Shown in pieces: positions 1 through 8,825 of a DNA stretch of 64,000 nucleotides (the stretch's first letter is position 1; every line of letters starts with the position of its first letter). The DNA comes from Blepharisma stoltei. Its lineage: Eukaryota > Ciliophora > Heterotrichea > Heterotrichida > Blepharismidae. The stretch covers positions 186,001 through 250,000 of the forward strand of contig CAJZBQ010000037.1 of the NCBI GenBank assembly GCA_914767885.1, read 5' to 3'. Under the pieces are notes generated by a model. It saw only the letters and a list, made by a program, of their open reading frames with translations, did not search any database and was not told where the DNA came from. A program made the position numbers and the translations under genes.

Positions 1-85
1 TGTCTTTTTTCATCAGACTAGTTGAGTCAAAGCTGTCTTTACCTGTAGAAAGCCTTCTTTCCTTTTGAGGAACTCCGCATCCCAT
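1..85 (-). CDS. N-terminal part of an MGCG-starting protein (partial)
   Basis: An ATG on the minus strand at 85 opens a frame (MGCGVPQKERRLSTGKDS...) without stops to the window edge. Gly2 followed by Cys3 is the usual context for N-myristoylation plus palmitoylation, so membrane attachment is a reasonable inference; such leaders are common on ciliate kinases and signalling proteins. Only 28 codons are visible, so the family cannot be named and the call could be wrong. Confidence 0.4.
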   Translation of the reverse strand, partial: MGCGVPQKERRLSTGKDSFDSTSLMKKD

Positions 86-178
86 TTTATTATGAATCAA
101 TAAAATCCATGTTTTAATATCTCTATGATGTTAACTAACAGATAAATCAGAGATTATTTTTTCTAAAATAATTAATGC

Positions 179-389
179 TTACTCCCCCAGTAATAAACAA
201 TTTCTTGCTTACTTGAGAGGGGCTTTGCTCAAAAAAAATATATGAATAGATGGAAATTTGCTTATTATTGGAGGGTTTTTAGATAAATAGTAAAAAATGC
301 AAATTTTAGGCATTTACCATAAAAATTTATTATATGAAAATTTGTGAAAAAACCCTACGAATAAGCAAGAGATTGCTTATTACTGAGAG
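179..389. other. TIR-bearing IES at the stop codon of the patatin-like gene
   Basis: A 211-bp AT-rich segment lies between TTA repeats at 179-181 and 390-392. Its ends are inverted: left CTCCCCCAGTAATAAACAA, right TTGCTTATTACTGAGAG. The right TTA is also the antisense stop codon (TAA) of the neighbouring gene, so that gene ends at the same place with or without excision. The C-rich end resembles the large MITE family but the interior differs. Confidence 0.6.
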
Positions 390-1561
390 TTAGATATGAA
401 TAGTCTTGGATTTGAACCTATCTTTAATGATTCCTCCATTATCTGCAATCCACTGATTTACAATATCTCTAGCATAAACATTGTTACTAACAATATAGTT
501 GGCGTCCTTGATTCCAAGGTTGTAGTTGTAGTCTATTGAAACTTTGGTGAAATTCAGACAAATTGCCCCAAGAGAGGTGCTTGGCATTATGTAATATCTG
601 AAATTAACGGTAGGATAAGCGCTGAGTGCCCAATAAAGCTCGAATAAGCCTTTGTCGTATTTTTTGATTGCGTTTGCTCTTTCATAAGCTTCGTATGCTT
701 TCATGTTTGCGTTGGACTGATTAAGGGCGTAGTGGTGGTCTGAAAGCATGTCAACGATGATTTTTGAGTAGTCTCCAGGGGTGCAAGATATATGATTCTC
801 ATATGGATTTCTGGGACTTTGGTTGAAGCTGTTTTCTTGAGGGTTTTACTAACAAAAGCAGTAAAAATTGGGGCAAAAAATCCAATGAAATGTTAAGCGA
901 GAAAAAAATGTTCAGATAAAATGGCATGCAGTCAGTCTCCAGTGACTGCGTAGCATCTTTTGACAGCTGAGTCAATATCAATTCCGTACACAACCATTCC
1001 ATCAACGTAATTTCCTCCCATAAAGGACTGGAATGGGAAGAAAGCTGGGATAGAAGCAGAACAAATGCTCATTTCTATTGCGTTGTTAGCACCTGTCGTC
1101 TCATTATAATTGTCAAAGTGCCCTGTGTTCAAATTGGTGGTCCCAACTGTGATGTTTCTTTGGAATTTTCCGCTCCAATTCTTCTCCATAAGTTTTCTCA
1201 ATGGTGAGTTGTCGACAAGGCCTCTTTCTACAGTGAGTCCTGTGATAATCCCACCAGGCCAGTCTACATAAACTGATGAAGAGCCGTTGATGCTGTTCCA
1301 TAAATTCGTGAGAGCAGCAGAGGCTTGTATTTCTTGGCCCATTGGATATTGAGCAATCATGAATGAACTTAAAGAGCCGACTGAAACACCTGCTACTGCA
1401 TTGTATTGTGTCTCTTGGGCTGGCAGCATTTTTAGAAGTTGGGCAAATGCTCCTGCTTCATATGCTCCAAAGCTTCCTCCACTGCATAATGCAAGCGCTC
1501 TGCAATACTGATCTGCGTGAACTCCAGCAATGCTGGCGAATAAAAAGGTCACCCACCACAT
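390..1561 (-). CDS. Patatin-like phospholipase, secreted (interrupted by an IES)
   Basis: The protein is about 335 aa once the 164-bp insertion at 779-942 is removed. Residues 1-17 (MWWVTFLFASIAGVHA) form a signal peptide. The patatin fold is shown by a glycine-rich oxyanion loop (CSGGSFGAYEAG), the nucleophile elbow GVSVG and a later VDG supplying the catalytic Asp of the Ser-Asp dyad. The family hydrolyses acyl lipids; export or a vesicular location is inferred from the signal peptide. The reading CYAVTG-D-YSKIIVDML is restored by joining the two copies of a 9-bp repeat. The gene ends with TAA at 390-392, inside the TTA repeat of another IES. Confidence 0.8.
779..942. other. IES in the patatin-like gene, 9-bp direct repeats
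   Basis: The 9-bp repeat AGTCTCCAG occurs at 770-778 and 934-942. Removing one copy plus the AT-rich DNA between (164 bp) rejoins two parts of the lipase in frame. TA pairs near the ends did not restore frame, so the longer repeat is the better boundary guess. It could be an old target-site duplication. Confidence 0.6.
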
Positions 1562-2252
1562 TATAATTTATTGCACCATTTAGTTGGTGAAATGGAAAAG
1601 AAGGTAGAAAATATTGATAAAAAATTAGTTAAGAAGAGATATTTGAATTTTTTTAGATTTGGTATACGAATTTGTTGTAATTTTAAGTCATTTTATCAAC
1701 TGGAATATTCGAAAGCTGGAATAGTAAATATAAAATGGTTTCAGATTTTGAAACAAAGACTTTAACATTTATGCTTTGTCTGATGATAATATTAATGTGA
1801 AATTTTAACGTTAACTTCTATTGATATTTAATGGATTTCTCAGAAAATACAATGATATTTTCTATGTACTTCATTTATGATCGAATGCATAACTTGCTAT
1901 ATGCTCTCTATCGATATCTTATTAATAAATTATCATGTATCATCAAGTAAAATTTGAGCTCTTAATTTATGCATGACTACTTAAATATGCATAATAATGG
2001 CTTTTCTCTTACCTTGTGTATACAATGCCCACTTAATTTCGTATCAAGATACAATAAGCTTAAATCCTTTATTTAAAATTTTTTACAAAAATCAGATCTT
2101 AACCACCTTTAGCAGTTTGCTTGTATCCTGCCCCTGTATCATATCCCAAAATTATAATTATGAACTTTTATTAGATCAATTAAATCTTACCCCTTTATCC
2201 TAATAAATATTATAGTTTCAACAATATAAAAAATATCAAGAAATTAATAAAT
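1562..2252. other. AT-rich intergenic region, nothing recognised
   Basis: About 690 bp between the start of the lipase gene and the end of the MYB gene. Short open frames here are AT-rich, match nothing and are not extended by TGA read-through. No inverted-repeat element, tRNA or GC-rich retroposon is visible. It probably holds the lipase promoter. Confidence 0.5.
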
Positions 2253-2648
2253 TTATATGATTATTGAGCTAGCTTCTTGACTTACACCTATCTCTTTGAC
2301 CAGATCATCATCATCATCATCCTCTTCTTCTTTTTCTTCTTGGGACTCAGATTTATATGAGTCCGTCATTGATTGGAAAAGATAAGCAAACTGTAAATGA
2401 GCAATCGCTTGGTATAGTAGTTTTGGGATTCTATTTGGCACCTTAACTTGTGTAGGCTCGCTGTGCTCTTTTTGCAAACTTATGAAATACTTTTGAGCAT
2501 GGGATTTTATTTGGCTACTGGATCTTGTGCCAACTGTCTGCGAAATTAGTTTCCAATTTCTGCCGTACTCTTGTAAGGCAAAAAGAAATCGCTTGTGCTC
2601 TTCGTCAGTCCAGCGCCCGGATTGAAGTCTTTGACTCATATTTCTCAA
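2253..2648 (-). CDS. SHAQKYF-class MYB-related DNA-binding protein
   Basis: A 131-aa protein with one MYB/SANT repeat at about residues 10-58: RWTDEEHKRFLFALQEYG, then NWKLISQTVGTRSSSQIKSH ending in SHAQKYF. This single-repeat class binds DNA as a transcription factor in plants and protists. The middle is unassigned; residues about 100-118 are a strongly acidic run (EEKEEEDDDDDD) encoded by a GAT/GAA repeat. No interruption is seen and the ATG at 2648 directly precedes the conserved domain. Targets cannot be inferred. Confidence 0.85.
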   Translation of the reverse strand: MRNMSQRLQSGRWTDEEHKRFLFALQEYGRNWKLISQTVGTRSSSQIKSHAQKYFISLQKEHSEPTQVKVPNRIPKLLYQAIAHLQFAYLFQSMTDSYKSESQEEKEEEDDDDDDLVKEIGVSQEASSIII

Positions 2649-3018
2649 TTATATCGTATCTTATCACCATTAGATAGGATACTTAGGGTTTTAATTGAGA
2701 TATTATTTATTAAAGGTATCTTTGGTGAATAATTTCAAATTATCTTCGTTATCAAATCATTAGAAAACGAAAAGAAAGCGAAGCTAGGATTTGACAGTTT
2801 TGGGTGGATCAAAAGAAAATAATGGCAAACTTTATATCAGAAATCCATTTACATGATAGACTTAAAATCCAAATAACTCCGCATGCCAGAAAATTGAACC
2901 ATAATTAAAAATTTATTAATTGTGGATAATTTTTCTAAGAAAATTTTATTATAAATTCTTATCTTATTAACAGAAAAATGCAAAGTTTCTAATCAAAATA
3001 ATTTTTATCCCTTTCCAA
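2649..3018. other. Intergenic region, nothing recognised
   Basis: A 370-bp AT-rich spacer between two minus-strand genes. No element ends or RNA gene are visible; it presumably carries the MYB promoter and the 3' end of the coiled-coil gene. Confidence 0.4.
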
Positions 3019-4466
3019 TTAGCACTTTAAAGTCCTCACCATTACTTCTCTTATAATTGAAATTATCTTATCAACTTCTTCTGAATCATAGCACTCAAAC
3101 TCAACAGTTTCAGCTGTAAATTGCATAATAAATCTATTTTCCTTAAATTCATGATGTGTAATTGTATCTATTTCATCAATATCATAGACTTTTTTGTTTT
3201 TTCCTTGATTTATTTCAATCGCCGTTGCTCCATCATTTGACTTTCTTATCACAAGTTTGGCTTCTTTGCTAAACAAAGAAGATACAATTTCTACATCGAA
3301 TTGTTGGTAATAGGACTCTGCTGTCACAATTTTCGATTTTATTTCCACAAGCATCTCAGCCATCTCTAATTCTTTTTCTTCATGCTTTTTAACGCTTTCC
3401 TCAAGTACATTTTGATATTCATCCATAGCTTCTATCTGTTTTTTTAAGTTTGTCAATATTTCTTCTGACTTCCAAAACTTTTTTTGCTCTACTATCATAT
3501 GTTTTCCAAGAATATCATTAGATTCAATCAACTGCAAATTATCATCGTTCAGATTTTTGTAATCAGCTTTGGATTTTGATATTGATGCTCGAGTTTCAGT
3601 ATACGCTAAAATGGCGCAGTGAACATCTGTAGCTGGCATCTCATAAGGTACGCAGAGACCTTAAGGAAGGGAGAATGGAGTTTGGGAATGAGCATCCTAC
3701 TGGAGTTTTCTTGGTTTGGTGAAGTGCGATATAGAGTTGGCCGACCGCAAATTCAATCCTTTTGAGCCTTCAATGGTATGCAGCCCTTGTTGGCATACGG
3801 CACAATGGCGCAGCTCATCCGACTACCGGATAGCTTGTGCAGGCCCTTGTCCGTAGCAGCAGCCTTTTACGATGTCGTGAAACACGAATTGGCCAACAAC
3901 AGAGAAGCGTTATAGGTGTAGGCAATTCTTATGGAATTACAGTGAACTTTCTACAAATCTTAATAGCTAACTAACTGGAGTTTTCTGTAATTTCTTTTCT
4001 CAGTTCTTCAGCGAGGAATCTCAGTCTCGCTTCTCTTGACGTAAAATGATTTTTTTCTTTATATTCTTTAATTTCTTCAACTTTTTTTGCTAAATTTTTA
4101 TTTTCCTGCTTCAAAATTCTTATATCTTCTTCTAGCTTCAGATTGCTACTTTCAAGGTAGGAAGGTCCTGTGGTTGGGTTTTCTTTTGTCTGATCTAGAA
4201 TTTCTGAAGGCGTGCTTTCATTATTAAAATTTGCATCGGAGTCATTTTTGGTTGAATGATTCTCGAGCCTTAGGTTCTCTAATAAAAGCGACTAAAATAA
4301 TTTTTACCCTTTGTTCTATAAGAAACTCCACCTTATTAATTTCAGCATTTAGGACTTGCAGCTGTGAATTAATGCTGGCTCTTTCTTCTCTTTCGTCTTT
4401 TAAAGCATTCTTTAGAGTAATTAGATTCTGCTTTAGAACATTTATATCCTTATTCTTGTCTTCCAT
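3019..4466 (-). CDS. Coiled-coil protein of unknown function, split by an intron and a retroposon
   Basis: The protein is about 347 aa after removal of a 16-nt intron (4292-4307) and a 388-bp insertion. It starts MEDKNKDINVLKQNL and is heptad-like through most of its length (for example NLKKQIEAMDEYQNVLEESV). The C-terminal 90 residues look globular, with alternating hydrophobic strands (KLVIRKSNDGATAIEI, RFIMQFTAETVEFECYD) followed by a helix, somewhat like a small PH-like or beta-sandwich module; this is only a visual impression. The two halves rejoin as ...RKEITE-TRASISKSK.... No family is recognised. A cytoskeletal or centrosomal role would be a guess. Confidence 0.65.
3602..3974 (+). mobile_element. 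Retroposon-like insertion in the coiled-coil gene
   Basis: A 373-bp GC-richer block interrupts an exon. It starts with the family signature GCTAAAATGGCG and ends in an AT-rich tail (TTAATAGCTAACTAACTG). The flanks hold a diverged duplication: CTCGAGTTTCAGTA at 3588 and CTGGAGTTTTCTGTA at 3975. The mismatches suggest an older insertion than others here. No convincing ORF is present. Confidence 0.65.
4292..4307 (-). other. 16-nt intron
   Basis: On the minus strand GTAAAAATTATTTTAG interrupts the coiled-coil gene between ...LIEQR and SLLLENLRLENHS. Removal joins two open frames without stops. Confidence 0.85.
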
Positions 4467-4859
4467 TTTAATCTGATAGAGCTAATTTTATAATTTATAT
4501 GAAGTTGTCTCTCTATATCTATATTTATTTTGCTCATTTTTTGTGTTTAATGATAAACTATGAGGGGATGATAATTGAATAATGTCCATGGGAGATGAAA
4601 ATTCTCATTAATATTTTACTTTCAAAGCTATTTATTCCCATCTTTAAGCCTATATTAATAACTCATAAATTTTCTATAGATTTTTATGATTAATTGATGG
4701 TCTTTTATTTATCGTAGAAAAATGGTTTTTATTAGCTAAGACCAAAAGAAAATTATAAATTTGCAACAAATACCTTCTCAATACAAGTTTAAGCAAGCAG
4801 CAATTTAAAAAGTAATAACCCCTCACATTCTATAAAGAAATCAAATTAAACTTTATTTT
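4467..4859. other. Intergenic region, nothing recognised
   Basis: A 393-bp AT-rich spacer between the coiled-coil gene start and the Rab gene end. No repeat, RNA gene or element end is visible. Confidence 0.4.
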
Positions 4860-5498
4860 TTAACAGCAGCCTCCTTTTTTTGATGTGCTTTCAGGTGATG
4901 AAGGATTATTGGGATTATCTCTTGCTATTGAAATCGTCCTCGGCTTTTCTTGACTCTGCTGCTGACCTCCATTGCTCGGCTCACTCCCCACCGTTATCTT
5001 ATATGCAATATCTTTAAACAATTGGTCAACCCCATATTTAGTTTTTGCACTAGTTTTCCTATAAATTGCTCCAATTGAGTCAGCATATGCTTTTGCTTCA
5101 ATAAAATCGACCTCTTCTTTTTCTATCAAATCTTCTTTATTTCCTGCTATAGCAACAACAAGATTTTTAGGACCGAACTCCCCAAGTTCATCACGTCAAT
5201 GTTTCATAGCGTCATAAGAAGCTCTATTGGTAATATCATAAACTAATACAGCGGCAGCTGCGTCTGCATAATACATCCTTGCTAACGAGTGATATCTTTC
5301 TTGGCCTGCAGTATCCCAAATGCTGAATTTTATGCTGTGATTTTCGACTTCGATTGCTTTAGATAGAAACGAAGCTCCAATAGTGGGATCAAGATTGTTA
5401 TGAAAAGTATCAGCTACAAACCTTAAGACAATGCTAGATTTTCCGACGCCTGAGTCCCCTAAAAGGACTACTTTTACTTGGCTGATTTCTTTTTGCAT
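4860..5498 (-). CDS. Rab5-like small GTPase
   Basis: A 212-aa Rab. The motifs are in order: P-loop GDSGVGKSS, switch I PTIGASF, switch II WDTAGQERYHSLA, NKED for guanine specificity and TSAK. The C-terminus GGCC is a double-cysteine prenylation site, so the protein should cycle on and off membranes. The sequence is closest to the Rab5/21/22 group of endosomal regulators (IGASFLSK, YYADAAAAVLVYDIT). One in-frame TGA falls at ...DAMKH-W-RDELGEFGP, where Rab5 proteins have Trp; this is strong evidence that TGA codes for Trp here. The gene has no intron or IES. A TBC protein at 11688 and CCZ1 at 13775 are functionally related neighbours, though not in an operon. Confidence 0.95.
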
Positions 5499-5617
5499 TA
5501 AAATTATACAAAAAGGATATGAAAATATATTGATTCAACAAATGTTTAATTGCAAATTAAAATTATTAGATATCACTAACACCTAAGGTGATTCTTTATA
5601 TTATTTGTTAGCGAGAA

Positions 5618-6178
5618 ATGGTATGGACTATATAGGGAGTTGACTTAGTGGCTGGAGGCAAAAAGCCTAATCTAAACAGAAGAAAGGTTACCACAACTAA
5701 CCTTTATTTAAGGCTTCTTTTAAAACTCTATAAGTTTCTGGCTCGTAGAACTGAATCAGGCTTCAATAAAGTCATCGCAAAGAGGCTGGCAATGTCAAGA
5801 CACAACAGACCACCACTTTCCCTCAAACACATTGCTAAGTATATGAAAGGAAAAGAGTCAAGAACCTGTGTGATCGTCGGCTCAGTTTTAGATGACCCTA
5901 GGCTTATCAACGCCCCAGAAAATCTTCAACTTGTCGCTTTAAGAGTTAGTGAAACAGCTAGAGCTAGAATTGAAGCTGCCGGTGGAAAAGTCCTTACCTT
6001 TGACCAATTCGCGATACAGAATCCTTCTGGAGCTAACACAGTCCTTCTAAGAGGCCAGAAAACTGCTAGAGAAAGCTACAAACACTTCGGCGCTGCCCCA
6101 GGTACCAAGAGATCCCACGCAAGACCTTATGTGAGAAGCCATGGAAGAAAATTCGAAAAAGCTAGAGGAAGAAGATAA
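5618..6178 (+). CDS. RPL18: 60S ribosomal protein eL18
   Basis: A 181-aa protein matching eukaryotic L18 throughout: YLRLLLKLYKFLARRTES, MSRHNRPPLSL, GGKVLTFDQ, HFGAAPGTKRSHARPYVRS and terminal ARGRR. The large open frame seems to lack an ATG. The real start is ATG at 5618-5620, separated from the rest by a 15-nt intron (5621-5635), giving MGVDL..., which matches the family N-terminus MGVDI. It is a component of the large ribosomal subunit. Codon use is richer in C/G-ending codons than its neighbours, as expected for a highly expressed gene. Confidence 0.97.
5621..5635 (+). other. 15-nt intron directly after the eL18 start codon
   Basis: GTATGGACTATATAG lies immediately after ATG. Splicing yields ATG-GGA-GTT-GAC, the conserved MGVD start of eL18. 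The first coding exon is thus the start codon alone. Confidence 0.92.
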
Positions 6179-6219
6179 ACTACATATTTTAGCATTATTT
6201 TCTTCATAATAATTTCGAT

Positions 6220-7236
6220 ATGTGGTTCATTAAGGATGGTGCTGGAATTGCTTGTGTCGTTTTAACTTATCTTATCATGACTGGCGTCAGTTCTTTGGTG
6301 ATCAAGGTGGCGATTTTACAATTAGATGAAGAAGAGTATATAAATGGACCAATTTGTGGGTGCAGGTCCAAATGATATTGCCTTATTGATAGTGTCCATT
6401 TTACCGAAGTATTTTTGGCTGAAAATTGGTTCAACCTAGATAGTGAGACATTTGGCGAAAAAAAAGCCGTCAATTTTCGGCCATGTCGCACTATTAAAAT
6501 TTTCGACCAAATGTATTTCCATGAAATTTACACTGTCAAAAAATCCACTGCCATTTGACATGGAGCCCCAATTTGTATATGTTTTTACTACTTTTTCTTA
6601 TTTTTGGCTGGATTCAGCCATCTTAAAGCAATGCTGACAGACCCAGGCTCAGTTCCACTGAACTCAGCTGAGCTACCAAAAGTCAATGAGTATAAAGACG
6701 GGAAACCTAAGTTTTACTGCCTGAGATGTCGATGTAATAAGCCAAGCCGGTGCCATCACTGCTCAACTTGTGGGAGATGCATTATGAAAATGGATCATCA
6801 CTGCCCATGGGTGAATAACTGTGTAGGGCATTACAATCAAAAGCACTTTGTTCTATTTTTGCTTTATATTGAGCTCAGCTGTATTTATTCTTTTATTATG
6901 CTCGGAATGAGGGCTTCCTATTGCTTTTCACATGAGAAGGCTGAATTGTGCTTGAGACCGAGACAAGAAGTGTCGTTTGACTTGTTTATTGGAGTCTTAT
7001 CGTTTTTTATGGCAGGGATTTTTGGGTTATTTGTAGGAGTTATGATGCAGGACCAGTTAACTTGTATTATAAATAATACGTCAGGAATTGATGAACTGAA
7101 GAAAACACTTGTGGAGAAAAGGCCAGTTAAAGTGAATTTAGAAGAGACATTTGGAGGGCCGTTTGGGATTCTTTGGTTTATACCTACAAGTTTGAAGCGA
7201 CAATCAAATGATATGGTTGAAATAGAGCTCACATAA
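6220..7236 (+). CDS. DHHC palmitoyltransferase
   Basis: The protein is about 265 aa after removal of a 219-bp insertion. The order is: N-terminal membrane segment (AGIACVVLTYLIMTGV), a second hydrophobic stretch restored across the insertion (ICICFYYFFLFLAGF), a TDPGSVP motif, the zinc-binding cysteine-rich domain with CHHCSTCGRC and the catalytic DHHC (MDHHCPWVNNCVGHYN), then two further membrane helices and a short tail. These enzymes transfer palmitate to cysteines of membrane-associated proteins such as Rab or MGCC-type proteins. The start lies 41 bp after the eL18 stop. Confidence 0.93.
6358..6569 (-). mobile_element. Second MITE-like family, copy 1 (in the DHHC gene)
   Basis: A 212-bp element flanked by AATTTGT at 6351-6357 and 6570-6576. 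The terminal inverted repeats are imperfect (GGGTGCAGGTCCAAATG at the left; the right end, read in reverse, is GGGGCTCCATGTCAAATGG). Removing the element plus one 7-bp repeat rejoins ...NGPIC-ICFYY... in frame. It is homologous, in opposite orientation, to 24496-24699. Confidence 0.75.
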
Positions 7237-7499
7237 ATTATGTTAAGATATTTGGATTTATAATTTTTAGGGAATTTTATCCAAAAATAGTAATGATATA
7301 AGAGTTTTTTAAATAAATTAGAAGGTGAAATGAAAAATAATTAGCTTTAATTGTGTCCTATATAAATACCTTTTTTATTTGGATTAATTTTTAGACCACA
7401 AATATTATTTTATTTGAAATCTGATATTAAAATTCCGTTTTTAAATAAAATTGTAATAATCTTATAAACAATCTTTTACATATATATATATCCTCATCT
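7237..7499. other. Intergenic region with a short TA repeat
   Basis: A convergent spacer between the DHHC gene and a minus-strand small gene. It contains a short (TA)n run near 7485 and nothing else identifiable. Confidence 0.4.
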
Positions 7500-7814
7500 T
7501 TAGCATGAGGCTTGGGTGTCGAATTCTTTAAAAAATTCGTCTTTAATAATAGGATTTGATGCCCTTTGAGCTATCAAATTTTTGATTTTTCTGTGACTGG
7601 ACAAAGGATCTTGCTTAATTAATTCTTTTTCAAATTTCTCGCCTTTCTGAAGTATCGAATTAATTTCCTCCAAAAGTCTTTTCCCATCTGTATCATCTTT
7701 TGTCAAAGAAATACTCTGATTGCAGGACTTTTTTAGTGAGCTGTAATAGTTTTTAGGCTTTGGTAATGCTAATTCTGATGAGGAAAGGATGTATGGGTTG
7801 CCGATCTCTGCCAT
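7500..7814 (-). CDS. Hypothetical small basic protein
   Basis: A 104-aa frame read from MAEIGNPYILSSSELALP; an upstream in-frame ATG at 7880 would add 22 residues. It is rich in Lys and Ser, with a probable helix at LLEEINSILQKGEKFEKELI. No signal peptide, membrane segment or known domain is visible. Context gives no functional hint. It is kept because the frame is clean and its composition matches neighbouring genes. Confidence 0.5.
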   Translation of the reverse strand: MAEIGNPYILSSSELALPKPKNYYSSLKKSCNQSISLTKDDTDGKRLLEEINSILQKGEKFEKELIKQDPLSSHRKIKNLIAQRASNPIIKDEFFKEFDTQASC

Positions 7815-8104
7815 TTTATTTTTAATAGTTTTTTGCTGTGTGTCTGTAAACTGGATAAAAGCATATACTAAAATGGTCAATGCAAATTTTGAATACCGTT
7901 ATTTTTAACAAGATCTCAGTAAAGTAATTCACAAAATAATCATATAATGCTATTAATTTATAATTACTTTAGAAAATAAAGGAAAAAAAAATTAATTAAA
8001 ATGTCTTATGCAACTGCTGATTACAATCATTATGAAACATTTTACCATATTGTATATATAAATCTGTTTATTTAAATATCATCTAAATAAGCTTATTATG
8101 CTTT

Positions 8105-8770
8105 CTAGTTCTTATTTAAATCAGATAGCAAACTTGAACCCAATTCATCTTCTTCCTTAACTTCTGTCTTTTGCGTTAATTTACTGCTTTTCAAATCATT
8201 TAAGATCCCTATAAACTGTGCTGCCAAGCTTGGTCCTGTTTCTTCTTTTAATTTACCTACTTCAACCCTAGCTGTATCTACCTCAACCGAAAGTCCAGCT
8301 AAATCCTCAATTTTTTTATTTTGCCTATCAATAATCTCGTTTTTAAACCTTACAACTTCCAAGACTTGAAACAAAAAATCATTAATAAACTCTCCTTTAA
8401 AATTTTTTTCAAGCCTGGTCTTAAACATTGACACAAATAATTTTGCGTTTCCATCCATGGGCATATGCAATTCAAGCTCGGCTGAGTTATCATCTTTGTC
8501 TTCTCTAAAGAAAAATCTGATGTTATGAGAAGCAGCTTTAAAAGCATCTCGCAGGGTAGTAAAATAATCAGCACTTATAAGCTGGGCATTGCATGAGCTG
8601 GTAAAGATATCTACTGGGGCGTGAAACATTGACTGGTTAATTAATATTCAAAGCTTGCACAAAGGTAAATTAGGATCATATATGCATGGATGCTGATACC
8701 AATGACTAATTACCCATATAGGAATCCCTTCAAGCGTTGATGTGTATATAAAAAAGGAGTCCGCGTTCAT
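8105..8770 (-). CDS. Globular-head plus coiled-coil protein, possibly XLF/XRCC4-like
   Basis: A 221-aa protein starting MNADSFFIYTSTLEG. One TGA is read as Trp (PLCKL-W-ILINQS). The first 115 residues look like a beta-rich head (PIWVISHWYQH, NIRFFFRED, SAELELHMPMDG). A helix with heptad character follows (FLFQVLEVVRFKNEIIDRQ), then a polar tail. That layout, with a domain of about 115-130 residues followed by a dimerising stalk, resembles the XRCC4/XLF/PAXX family of end-joining factors. This is an inference from architecture only; structure prediction or profile searches could easily overturn it. Confidence 0.6.
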
Positions 8771-8825
8771 TTCTTTAAATATAATAAAAGGCAATTTTAA
8801 TTAAAAAATTGAATAATTTAAATAG

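Noticed and set aside
932-1561. ATAAAATGGC near 917 as a retroposon start in the lipase gene
   Set aside because: The motif matches the family signature, but what follows is lipase coding sequence and there is no tail or matching duplication on that side.
1571-1765. Short plus-strand frame next to the lipase
   Set aside because: AT-rich random-like composition, no TGA-supported extension, no neighbours in operon-like arrangement.
5648-6178. A GTG start for eL18
   Set aside because: The long frame begins at GTG, but a 15-nt intron after the upstream ATG gives the conserved MGVD start, which is far more plausible in a eukaryote.
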